Shown in pieces: positions 1 to 6,869 of a stretch of 12,854 nt of DNA (position 1 is the first letter of the stretch; every line of letters starts with the position of its first letter). The position numbers and the translations under genes are program-made. Source of the DNA: Pseudomonadota bacterium (GTDB taxonomy: Bacteria > Pseudomonadota > Alphaproteobacteria > Ferrovibrionales > Ferrovibrionaceae). Location of the stretch: NCBI GenBank assembly GCA_023434425.1, contig JAEYSS010000178.1:1-12854 (forward strand). Reading direction: 5' to 3'. The notes beneath the pieces were generated by a model. It did not search any database and was not told where the DNA came from. It saw nothing but the letters and a program-made list of their open reading frames with translations.

Positions 1-18
1 GACGGCTTTGTGGAAGCG

Positions 19-801
19 TCAGAAACTGCCCGGATAGTTGCCGCCATCCAGCAGCACATTCTGGCCGGTGAAATAGGCTGCCTGCACCGAGCAGAGGAAA
101 GCACAGACCTGACCGAACTCTTCCGCCGTGCCGAAACGGCCGGCCGGAATGGTGCCGGCCTGCTTGACGATCTCGGCTTCCAACTCGTCGCCCTGCTTCT
201 TGCTGGCAGCACCGATGGTCTGCTTCAGCCGGTCGGTCAGGAAGCGGCCGGGCAGCAGGTTGTTGATGGTGATGCCGTCCTTCGCCACCTGGCGCGACAT
301 GCCGGCCATGAAACCGTGCAGGCCCGACCGCGCACCGTTCGACAGACCGAGCACCGGGATCGGCGCCTTCACGGCGCTGGAGGTGATATTAACGATGCGG
401 CCAAACTTGCGCGCGGCCATCCTGTCGACCACCGCCTTGGCCAGCAGGATCGGCGTGATCATGTTGGCATCCACCGCCTTGATCCAGTGCTCGCGGTCCC
501 AGTCATGGAAATCGCCCGGCGGCGGACCACCCGCGTTGTTGACCAGGATGTCGATCTCACCCGCCGCGGCCAGCGCCTCGTTGCGGCCGGCTTCGGAGGT
601 GATGTCGCCGGGCACTGTCTTCACCGTCACGCCCGGCGCGGCTGCGCGGATCTGCTTGGCGGCGGCTTCCAATGTTTCAGCGCCGCGGGCGGTGATCGTC
701 ACGTGGACGCCTTCTTTCGCCAGCTCCATGGCACAGCCAAGGCCGAGGCCTTTGCTCGCGGCGCAGACCAGCGCGTTGCGACCCTTGATGCCGAAATCCA
801 T
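19..801 (-). CDS. SDR-family oxidoreductase-like protein with atypical active site
   Basis: 260 aa, the usual length of a classical short-chain dehydrogenase/reductase: a single Rossmann domain expected in the cytosol and using NAD(P)H. The cofactor loop is at residues 14-22 (AASKGLGLG), the NNAG motif at 88-91, the structural Asn in DANM at about 113, and a C-terminal LDGG at 251-254. The catalytic Ser region (ITSS, about 141) is present. However, 13 residues on, where Tyr-x3-Lys is expected, the protein reads Ser154-Asn-Gly-Ala-Arg158, so both Tyr and Lys are replaced. From memory, a widespread SDR subgroup labelled as 3-oxoacyl-ACP reductase-like shares this LSNGAR block; substrate and even activity are uncertain. 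The ATG at 801 follows an AAGGGAG ribosome site. It lies 43 nt after the amidohydrolase stop and is the last gene of the minus-strand operon visible here. Fold is confident; reaction is not. Confidence 0.9.
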   Translation of the reverse strand: MDFGIKGRNALVCAASKGLGLGCAMELAKEGVHVTITARGAETLEAAAKQIRAAAPGVTVKTVPGDITSEAGRNEALAAAGEIDILVNNAGGPPPGDFHDWDREHWIKAVDANMITPILLAKAVVDRMAARKFGRIVNITSSAVKAPIPVLGLSNGARSGLHGFMAGMSRQVAKDGITINNLLPGRFLTDRLKQTIGAASKKQGDELEAEIVKQAGTIPAGRFGTAEEFGQVCAFLCSVQAAYFTGQNVLLDGGNYPGSF

Positions 802-844
802 CGCTTCACTCCCTTATGCAATCCGTCGAACAGACATAGCGCCA

Positions 845-2080
845 TCAGGCGGCATGTTCCAGCATCGCCCGCAGCAGAACGTTGCAGCCCGCTGCCAGAT
901 CGGATGGGGTGGCTGCCTCCACCTCGTTATGGCTGATGCCGTCGGCGCAGGGCACGAAGATCATGGCGGTCGGCGCCACGCGGCTGATATAGCCGGCATC
1001 GTGGCCCGCGCCCGAAGTGATGTCGCGCCAGGTATAACCGCCCTCTTCCGCCGCCCTGCGTACGGCGCCGATACAGCCGTCGTCGAAATGGGACGCCGGC
1101 GAATGCCAGATTTCCCGACATTCGGCCTGCAGACCGAGTTCGGTGCAGATTTCGGCGCAGGCATTGCTCAGCGCCGCCGTCATCTTCAACAGTTCCGCGT
1201 CGGAGGGGTGACGGAGATCGACGGTGAAGAACACGCTGCCGGGGATGGTGTTGCGCGAATTTGGCATCACCCTGACCAGACCGACCGTACTGACTCCCGG
1301 CTGGTGATCGAGCGCGATCTGGTGAACGCGGTCGACGATACGGGCACAGCCCAGCATGGCATCCCTGCGCCGCGGCATCGGCGTGGTGCCGGCATGGCTG
1401 TCGGTGCCAGTGACGGTGACCTCGAACCAGCGCATGCCCTGGATGCCCTGTACGACGCCAATGGTTTTCTGCTCGGCCTCCAGGATCGGGCCCTGCTCGA
1501 TATGCGCTTCGAAAAAGGCCTTGAAACCGCGCCCGCCGACCGGCTGATCGCCGGCATAGCCGATGCGCTTCAGCTCGTCGCCGATGGTCCTGCCATCCAG
1601 ATTGGCGCGGCTCAAACCGTAGTCCACAGTGAAGGCACCGGCAAAAACGCCTGACGACACCATGGCCGGGGCGAATCGCGAGCCTTCCTCGTTGGTCCAG
1701 ACCGAGACTTCGACCGGCGCCTCGGTTTCAAATTTATGGTCGTTGAGCGTGCGGATCACTTCCAGCCCGGCCAGCACGCCATATACGCCGTCGAACTTGC
1801 CGCCCGTGGGCTGGGTGTCGAGATGGCTGCCGGTCACCACCGGCGGCAGGTCGTTATTCCGGCCGGCGCGACGGGCAAAGATATTGCCCATCCGGTCGAT
1901 ACTGATGCTGCAGCCGGCATCGCGGCACCATTGCACGAACAGGTCGCGGCCCTGCCGGTCGAGATCGGTCAGCGCCAGCCGTGCGCAGCCGCCTTTCGGC
2001 GTGGCGCCGATCTTCGCCATCTCCATCAGGCTGTCCCACAGACGGTCCTGATTGATGCGGATGTTGGGCGCCTCAGCCAT
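845..2080 (-). CDS. M20 family Zn/Mn amidohydrolase (N-carbamoyl-amino-acid hydrolase / allantoate amidohydrolase type)
   Basis: 411 aa, matching the 400-420 aa of the hydantoinase/carbamoylase family of M20 peptidases. These hydrolyse the ureido or amide bond of N-carbamoyl amino acids, ureidopropionate or allantoate in the cytosol. Metal-site motifs occur in family order: GSHLDT with His86, GGKFDGVYG with Asp97, NEEGSRF with Glu131/Glu132, EAHIEQGP with His193, and SHNE with His384. The lid/dimerisation domain (about 215-330) carries DSHAGTTPM (His229) and NSRNTIPG (Arg276), where family members bind the substrate carboxylate. The pattern is intact, so an active enzyme is likely; substrate cannot be chosen from sequence. 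No allantoinase, hydantoinase or dihydropyrimidinase gene is in view, which weakens a purine or pyrimidine assignment. ATG at 2080 lies 6 nt after the CoA-transferase-family stop with only a poor ribosome site, so translation may be coupled. Confidence 0.93.
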   Translation of the reverse strand: MAEAPNIRINQDRLWDSLMEMAKIGATPKGGCARLALTDLDRQGRDLFVQWCRDAGCSISIDRMGNIFARRAGRNNDLPPVVTGSHLDTQPTGGKFDGVYGVLAGLEVIRTLNDHKFETEAPVEVSVWTNEEGSRFAPAMVSSGVFAGAFTVDYGLSRANLDGRTIGDELKRIGYAGDQPVGGRGFKAFFEAHIEQGPILEAEQKTIGVVQGIQGMRWFEVTVTGTDSHAGTTPMPRRRDAMLGCARIVDRVHQIALDHQPGVSTVGLVRVMPNSRNTIPGSVFFTVDLRHPSDAELLKMTAALSNACAEICTELGLQAECREIWHSPASHFDDGCIGAVRRAAEEGGYTWRDITSGAGHDAGYISRVAPTAMIFVPCADGISHNEVEAATPSDLAAGCNVLLRAMLEHAA

Positions 2081-2086
2081 GTCGCA

Positions 2087-3223
2087 CTACTCGGCCGCGG
2101 TGGGTTTCCGCACCACGCCCCAATCGGCGAGCGCCTGCTCGCCGCCTTCACCGCGCACAGGCGGCTTGCTCGCGAAGCCGCCGGGCGTGCGCGAGAAGCG
2201 CGGTGCCGGCGCCGGCTGGACCACACCGTCAGGCGCGGCGAAAGTCCCGCGCGCTACCATATGCCGATGTTTTGGCGCCTCTTCCAGTCCCAGCACCGGC
2301 GCAAAGCAGATATCGCTGCCTTCCATGATGGCACACCATTCGTCGCGGCTTTTCGTTCTGAACGCGGCGGCAATGGCAGCGCGTAAACTCGGCCAGCGTT
2401 TGCGGTCGTGCTGTTTCGGCAGGATGACGGGATCGAGGCCGAGTTTCTCGATCAGTTCGACGTAGAACTTGCCTTCGATCGAGCCAATGGCGACAAAGCC
2501 GCCATCGCGACATTCATAGCTGTCATACCAGGGCGCGCCGCCGTCCAGCATATTGGCGCCACGCGTATCGCTCCACAAACCCGCGCCTTTCAGGCCATAG
2601 AACAGCGTCATCAGCGAGGCCGCGCCATCCACCATGGCTGCATCGATCACCTGGCCCTTGCCGGACTGCTGCCGCTCGTAGAGTGCAGCCAGAATGCCCA
2701 TGGCGAGATAAAGCGAACCGCCGCCGAAATCGCCGACCAGATTGAGAGGCGGCACCGGTTTGCCGTTGCTGTTGCCGATGGCATGCAGCGCGCCGGTCAG
2801 CGCGATGTAGTTGATGTCGTGACCGGCAGCCATCGCCATCGGCCCCTCCTGGCCCCAGCCAGTCATGCGGCCGTAGACCAGCTTCGGATTCTTCGCCAGC
2901 GCCACATCGGGGCCGAGCCCCAGCCGCTCCATCACGCCGGGCCGGAAGCCTTCGATCAGCACATCGGCTTTGCCGATCAGGTCGAGCACCAGCGCAATGG
3001 CCTGCGCATCCTTCAGATCGAGTGCCAGTGAGCGTTTGCCACGACCGAGCAGTTCGTATTTCGGCTCGACCGGCAGACCTAGGTCGACATCGCCGGTGCG
3101 GTCGATGCGCAGCACATCGGCGCCGAGGTCGGCCAGCAGCATACCGCAGAACGGCGCCGGGCCGATGGCCGGCATTTCGATGACTTTGAGTCCCTGAAGA
3201 GGCCCGTGGCTGCTCTTGGTCAT
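2087..3223 (-). CDS. CaiB/BaiF-family protein, alpha-methylacyl-CoA racemase type
   Basis: 378 aa, family III CoA-transferase fold, cytosolic and normally an interlocked dimer. The CaiB/BaiF superfamily contains both CoA transferases and alpha-methylacyl-CoA racemases, which epimerise 2-methyl-branched acyl-CoAs so that beta-oxidation can proceed. The racemase reading is favoured because GHDINYIALTG places His135, NLVGDFGGGS places Asp165 and VAIGSIEGKF places Glu250. These have the same 30- and 85-residue spacings as catalytic His126, Asp156 and Glu241 that I recall for the Mycobacterium tuberculosis racemase MCR. GPAPFCGMLLADLGAD (21-36) and RGANMLDGGAPW (221-232) are also racemase-like. 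The start ATG at 3223 overlaps the rhodanese stop by 4 nt (ATGA) behind an AAGGA site, so the two are translationally coupled. A true CoA transferase remains possible but less likely. Confidence 0.92.
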   Translation of the reverse strand: MTKSSHGPLQGLKVIEMPAIGPAPFCGMLLADLGADVLRIDRTGDVDLGLPVEPKYELLGRGKRSLALDLKDAQAIALVLDLIGKADVLIEGFRPGVMERLGLGPDVALAKNPKLVYGRMTGWGQEGPMAMAAGHDINYIALTGALHAIGNSNGKPVPPLNLVGDFGGGSLYLAMGILAALYERQQSGKGQVIDAAMVDGAASLMTLFYGLKGAGLWSDTRGANMLDGGAPWYDSYECRDGGFVAIGSIEGKFYVELIEKLGLDPVILPKQHDRKRWPSLRAAIAAAFRTKSRDEWCAIMEGSDICFAPVLGLEEAPKHRHMVARGTFAAPDGVVQPAPAPRFSRTPGGFASKPPVRGEGGEQALADWGVVRKPTAAE

Positions 3224-3621
3224 TTCTTGTCCTTAGGTTTCCACTCCGTGGTCGGCAGCCCGGCCTTTTTCCAGGCACCGAAACCGCCCTCGATATGCGC
3301 GATCTTTTCGAGCCCCATATCCTTCGCCGTCTTGGTAGCGAGCGCCGAGCGCAATCCACCCGCGCAGAAGAAAATAAACTGCTTGTCCTCGGCGAAAACC
3401 GGCTTGTGGTACGGACTCTCCGGGTCAATCCAGAATTCCAGCATGCCGCGGGTGGCATGGAAGGCTCCCGGGATCATGCCATCGCGCTCCAGTTCGCGCG
3501 GGTCACGAATATCGACGAGCACGACATCGGGCCTGTTGTATTGCTTTGCTGCCTGCTCCGGCGTCAGCGTGACGATCTCGGCCATTGCCTCGTCGAGCAT
3601 GGCCTTGTAGCCCTTGCGCAT
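3220..3621 (-). CDS. Single-domain rhodanese-like protein
   Basis: 133 aa with one rhodanese homology domain filling about residues 14-127. VDIRDPRELERDGMIPGAFH (36-55) is the typical entry motif, and the active loop CAGGLRS begins at Cys86, the residue that would carry the persulfide. GGFGAWKKAGLP (112-123) is the usual C-terminal signature. Members move sulfane sulfur to a thiophilic acceptor or bind and sense it; the physiological acceptor here is unknown. There is no signal peptide, so it is cytosolic, and the tail is lysine-rich. ATG at 3621 follows a strong GGAGGAA site. It lies 36 nt after the unknown membrane protein and overlaps the racemase gene by 4 nt. Tight coupling to a CoA-ester enzyme is suggestive but does not prove a shared pathway. 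Confidence 0.93.
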   Translation of the reverse strand: MRKGYKAMLDEAMAEIVTLTPEQAAKQYNRPDVVLVDIRDPRELERDGMIPGAFHATRGMLEFWIDPESPYHKPVFAEDKQFIFFCAGGLRSALATKTAKDMGLEKIAHIEGGFGAWKKAGLPTTEWKPKDKK

Positions 3622-3657
3622 TGCGTTCCTCCGCTTGCTGTTGAGGAGCAGTATAGG

Positions 3658-4791
3658 TCAGTCGCGGAAACCGAGCCAAGAGCGGTCGAAGTGCGGTATC
3701 GGCAGCGGCGGCGCCAGCCTGAGCTGCCAGGTCCAGCCGGCTTCCGTTACGGCATCGCGCACCGCGACCAGCAGGGCATCGTCGCTGTCTATCAGAAGTG
3801 TGTTGTTGTGCCAGCGTTTTGGCGGCGGCGGTGCAGCGCCCAGCCGTTCCGCTTCGCCGCTGCGGCCTACCAGCGGCAATGCAGTCACCACATTGCGTTC
3901 GCGGTCGAATACGAGGTCGAGACCTGTCAGCCAGTCACGCCCGGCCAGCAGGCCGAGATCGCGCTGCCGCAGATCCTCGCCATGGCCGGCGATCATCATG
4001 CCACCGGGCCGTAATGTGACGGCGACGCGCTGGCCACCGGCATCCAGCGCAGAGAGCCGCATCCGCAGTTCGCTGGTGCTGACCGGCGCGCGCGCAGCTT
4101 CGTGTTGCGCGGCAAGTTCGAAGCAGCGGCCAGCACCGACCAGCAGCAGGGCGAGCCAGAGCACCATCACCGCGCCATGGCCGGCGCGACTGTGCAGCAG
4201 ACGCAGCGGGCCGGGGAACCGACGTGCGCGCAGAGCAGGGATAGCGTGGCGGCGGCGCGCCAGCGCTGCGCTGTCGGGGCCATAGAAGGCGAACAGCGTG
4301 TCGCCGATCACCAGCCACTGGCCGCGCGCGTATCCCTTTTTCTCGCCGCTGCCCTCGGTCTGGAACGACACCCCGGCATCGGCATATTCGACGCCCGCGG
4401 CAGCGAAGCTGCCGAACCTTTGCTCGGCCGCGGCTTCAGCGGCCTGCTTGCTACGGAACCGCGCCACGATACAGGCAGTGCCATCATGGAAGCGCGCCAG
4501 TTCGGCCGCCTGCGCCTCGGGGAACAGTGGCCGCAGATCGCGGTATTCGCCGGCATGACGGCCGAATACCGCCCAGGAATTCATGTAGCCACCATAGCGC
4601 GTGGCCAGCGCGATGCTGTCGATGCGCAGGCGCGAGGCAGCCCAGCGGTCGAGCAAAGCGTAGACTCCGGCCGGCAGGATGATCCCGCCGGCCAGCAGAA
4701 GCAGGAGGGCGAACCAGGGGCCATCGGCCGCCCAGTCGATCCGCGACCAGTCGATCCGGCCCGCCATCGCCGCCGCCAAAGCTTCGCTCAT
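3658..4791 (-). CDS. Hypothetical protein with two predicted membrane segments
   Basis: 377 aa; I do not recognise a family. Hydrophobic segments lie at about residues 26-47 (after an N-terminal acidic/tryptophan stretch) and 206-226. Between them is a soluble region of about 155 residues with Ala/Glu/Gln-rich helical stretches (92-135) and a beta-rich part around YARGQWLVIGDTLFAFYG (154-171). After segment two a soluble tail of about 150 residues contains APPPPKRWHNN (320-330) and ends in SWLGFRD. If both segments are real, N- and C-termini share one side. The N-terminus repeats IDWSR/IDWAA from a 15-bp tandem duplication in the DNA. ATG at 4791 has a weak ribosome site; Met9 is an alternative start. 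Codon use resembles its neighbours and no antisense frame here shows a known domain, so I accept it as a gene. It is 36 nt upstream of the rhodanese gene and may head that operon. Confidence 0.78.
   Translation of the reverse strand: MSEALAAAMAGRIDWSRIDWAADGPWFALLLLLAGGIILPAGVYALLDRWAASRLRIDSIALATRYGGYMNSWAVFGRHAGEYRDLRPLFPEAQAAELARFHDGTACIVARFRSKQAAEAAAEQRFGSFAAAGVEYADAGVSFQTEGSGEKKGYARGQWLVIGDTLFAFYGPDSAALARRRHAIPALRARRFPGPLRLLHSRAGHGAVMVLWLALLLVGAGRCFELAAQHEAARAPVSTSELRMRLSALDAGGQRVAVTLRPGGMMIAGHGEDLRQRDLGLLAGRDWLTGLDLVFDRERNVVTALPLVGRSGEAERLGAAPPPPKRWHNNTLLIDSDDALLVAVRDAVTEAGWTWQLRLAPPLPIPHFDRSWLGFRD
4732..4758. repeat. 15-bp-period tandem duplication inside the hypothetical gene
   Basis: The 12-mer CCAGTCGATCCG occurs at 4732-4743 and again at 4747-4758, a 15-bp period that keeps the reading frame. 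On the minus strand it encodes consecutive IDWSR and IDWAA units near the N-terminus of the membrane protein. It looks like a small in-frame slippage or duplication event rather than a mobile element. Confidence 0.7.
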
Positions 4792-4880
4792 ACCGTCTGT
4801 TTGCCTGTAAATCCGTGCGTAAACAAGGGGATACTGTATTGCACGGGTATTAACTGAATCTTTCCCCTGCCCCGTTATAG

Positions 4881-4886
4881 GATAAT
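4881..4886 (+). promoter_or_regulatory. Possible -10 element for the lytic transglycosylase gene
   Basis: GATAAT matches five of six bases of TATAAT and lies 32 nt before the ATG at 4913. I could not find a good -35 hexamer at 16-18 nt spacing, so this is only suggestive. It sits in the 115-nt divergent gap shared with the minus-strand operon, for which I found no convincing promoter. Confidence 0.3.
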
Positions 4887-4912
4887 CCGGTTCTCATCAG
4901 GTTTGCTTGGCC

Positions 4913-5800
4913 ATGGCTCCCGTTTCGCCCTTCCGTCCTGCCGCCACCGCTGACAGCTATCGCGTCGGCGGCCATCAAGTGAGCTATGAGTTGCTCAGCA
5001 CTCTCAAGCAGGCGAGCAGCCGCACGGGTGTCGATTTCGCGTATCTTGTGGCCCAGGCCGGCCAGGAAAGCGGCTTCAAAGCCGACGCCCAGGCCAGGAC
5101 CAGCTCTGCGCGCGGCCTGTTCCAGTTCATCGACAGCACATGGCTGGAAACCGTGCGCGACCACGGCGCCAAGCATGGCCTCGCCGACTATGCGCAGAAG
5201 ATCACCACCGGCAGCGACGGCCGACCGCGCGTGAGCGATCCGGAAACGCGCCGCGAAATTCTCAGCTTTCGCGACGATCCGCGTATCGCCTCGGCCATGG
5301 CAGCCGAATATGCCCGCAGCAACCAGCAGCTTCTGGCCCGCGAATTCGGCGTCGATGTGAAGAAGGTCGACCTCTATCTGGGCCATTTCCTCGGCCCCAA
5401 CGGCGCCACCAGATTCCTCGGCGCGCTGAAGGAAAACCCCACGCAGCCGGCCGCCACGCTGCTGCCCGAGGCCGCCGTCGCGAACAAGGGCGTGTTCTAC
5501 GGCGCCGACGGCAATCCGCGGACGCTGGGCGAGGTCTACGCCTTCTTCAATGCCAAGCTGGATAACAAGTCTCAAGGTCTGGAGACCGTACCGCTGGATG
5601 GCCAGTCCTCGGCACTGGCGGCCAACGCGCCTTACGGCAATTCGGCCGTGCAGGCACAGCTGGATGACCAGCGCCGCCTCGTCGACCAGAATATGAAGAT
5701 GATGGCGATGGAAATGCTGCACAAGATCATGCTGGGCAACAAAAGCCGGCTGCTGGGGCTGGGCAACCCCAAGAGCAGCCTCGACAGCAGCGAGAGCTGA
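4913..5800 (+). CDS. Lytic transglycosylase, SLT domain
   Basis: 295 aa from ATG 4913; a TTG at 4907 would add two residues and has slightly better spacing from AGG at 4899-4901. Residue numbers here use the 297-aa TTG form. The SLT lysozyme-like fold cleaves the MurNAc-GlcNAc bond of peptidoglycan. The catalytic Glu is Glu54 in AQAGQESGF, followed by the family block SSARGLFQFIDSTWLETV (66-83). A second block (LYLGHFLGPNGATRFL, 156-171) and GVFYGADGNPRTLGEVYAFF (195-214) complete the domain, as in many alphaproteobacterial SLT proteins. The C-terminal 80 residues are low in known motifs but contain a Met-rich helix (about 260-277). No Sec signal peptide is visible, which is odd for a wall enzyme. 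It faces away from the minus-strand operon and converges on the hydroxyacid dehydrogenase gene with a 3-nt gap. Function of the fold is confident; cellular role (flagellar, division or turnover) is unknown. Confidence 0.9.
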   Translation: MAPVSPFRPAATADSYRVGGHQVSYELLSTLKQASSRTGVDFAYLVAQAGQESGFKADAQARTSSARGLFQFIDSTWLETVRDHGAKHGLADYAQKITTGSDGRPRVSDPETRREILSFRDDPRIASAMAAEYARSNQQLLAREFGVDVKKVDLYLGHFLGPNGATRFLGALKENPTQPAATLLPEAAVANKGVFYGADGNPRTLGEVYAFFNAKLDNKSQGLETVPLDGQSSALAANAPYGNSAVQAQLDDQRRLVDQNMKMMAMEMLHKIMLGNKSRLLGLGNPKSSLDSSES

Positions 5801-5803
5801 CGC

Positions 5804-6742
5804 CTACACGACCTTGGTGAATACCGGCTTGCCAGCAAACCAGGCCTCCAGATTCTTCAGCATCAGATCGCCCATCGCCTGCCGCGTTTCATGCGTGCCC
5901 GAACCGACATGCGGCGCGAGCGCCACGGTGTCGAGCGACCACAGGGCTTCCGGCACATTCGGCTCGTCGGCGAAGACGTCGAGACCGGCGCCCGCGATCT
6001 TCTTCTCCACCAGCGCCTTCACCAGCGCCGGTTCCTCCACCACGCTGCCGCGCGCAATGTTGACGATGTAACCGTCCGCACCCAGCGCCTCGATTACGGC
6101 GGCGTTGACCAGCTGGTTGGTTTCCTTGCCGCCCGGGCAGGACACCATGAGGATATCGACATCCTTCGCCATGGCGACGAGGTTGTCGTAATAGCGCCAG
6201 GACAGTTCGGCCTTCCTGCGCGGGCCGAAATAGACGATCTGCATGCCGAAGGCTTCGGCGCGTTTCGCAATCGCCTGACCGATGCGGCCGGCGCCGACAA
6301 TGCCCATGATGCGGCCGCCCAGCTTGTCAGTCAGCGGGAATTTGTCCTTCGGCCAGCGGCCGGTACGCACGAACTGATCGGCCTGCGGAATGCGGCGCAT
6401 CATCGCCAGCGTCAGGGCCAAGGCCGTATCGGCGACGCAGTCCGTCAGCACATCAGGCGTGTTCGTGACGGTGACGCCGCGCTCCTTTGCGCAGCCAATG
6501 TCGATGGAGTCGTAGCCCACCCCGAAGCTGGAAATGATTTCAAGCTTGGGCAGCGCCTCGATCAGTTCGCGACTCGCCCCCGCCCCACCCGAGGTGGCCA
6601 TGCCGCGCACGCGCGGTGCGATCTCGTTCAGCAGCGCCGCCTTGTCCTTGGACTCCCACAGCTTGTGCACGATGTAGCTGCCATCCAGCACCTTCTGGAC
6701 GGCCGGCGGCATGGCAGTGGTCTGCAGGATCTCGACGGCCAT
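5804..6742 (-). CDS. D-2-hydroxyacid dehydrogenase (glyoxylate/hydroxypyruvate reductase-like)
   Basis: 312 aa, the normal length for this NAD(P)-dependent family, which interconverts D-2-hydroxyacids and 2-oxoacids in the cytosol. Substrate-side residues FGVGYDSID (73-81) precede the Rossmann motif GAGRIG (150-155). The catalytic triad is complete: Arg231 in NIARGS, Glu260 in DEPNVP, and His278 in APHVGSGTHETR. After strand beta-2, YFGPRR supplies Arg175 and Arg176 and no acidic residue, which favours NADPH over NADH; glyoxylate or hydroxypyruvate reductase is therefore the likeliest activity, though substrate is inferred. The frame stays open to 6820, but I place the start at ATG 6742 because GGAGGA lies just upstream and the extra 26 residues are not family-like. 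The LuxR-type regulator gene ends 127 nt upstream on the same strand. Confidence 0.93.
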   Translation of the reverse strand: MAVEILQTTAMPPAVQKVLDGSYIVHKLWESKDKAALLNEIAPRVRGMATSGGAGASRELIEALPKLEIISSFGVGYDSIDIGCAKERGVTVTNTPDVLTDCVADTALALTLAMMRRIPQADQFVRTGRWPKDKFPLTDKLGGRIMGIVGAGRIGQAIAKRAEAFGMQIVYFGPRRKAELSWRYYDNLVAMAKDVDILMVSCPGGKETNQLVNAAVIEALGADGYIVNIARGSVVEEPALVKALVEKKIAGAGLDVFADEPNVPEALWSLDTVALAPHVGSGTHETRQAMGDLMLKNLEAWFAGKPVFTKVV

Positions 6743-6869
6743 GGGCTTTCCTCCAGCTGATATATGAGTTGGCAGGCACCCTAGCGGGGGCAGGCAGCCA
6801 CCCGCAAGCCGCAGAACCAATGGACCAAATGGCCCGGCCTCGCCGCCCTTCGATTTCCGGTGAAAGCCC

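Noticed and set aside
128..1654. Plus-strand open frame of 508 codons across the SDR and amidohydrolase genes
   Set aside because: It spans two genes with complete family motifs on the other strand and a gene boundary between them. Its translation has no recognisable domain; long antisense frames are expected at this G+C content.
2523..3458. Minus-strand 311-codon frame overlapping the racemase and rhodanese genes
   Set aside because: Arg/Ala-rich shadow frame in the same strand but another phase; the racemase frame there carries all catalytic residues.
4850..5722. Minus-strand 290-codon frame opposite the lytic transglycosylase
   Set aside because: No domain, and the plus-strand frame has the intact SLT catalytic block.
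5801..5803. Bidirectional terminator between the convergent transglycosylase and dehydrogenase genes
   Set aside because: The gap is 3 nt and I see no stable hairpin with a T-run in the flanking codons.
6743..6820. N-terminal extension of the hydroxyacid dehydrogenase
   Set aside because: The 26 extra residues are Gly/Pro/Leu-rich and not family-like, while ATG 6742 has GGAGGA upstream.
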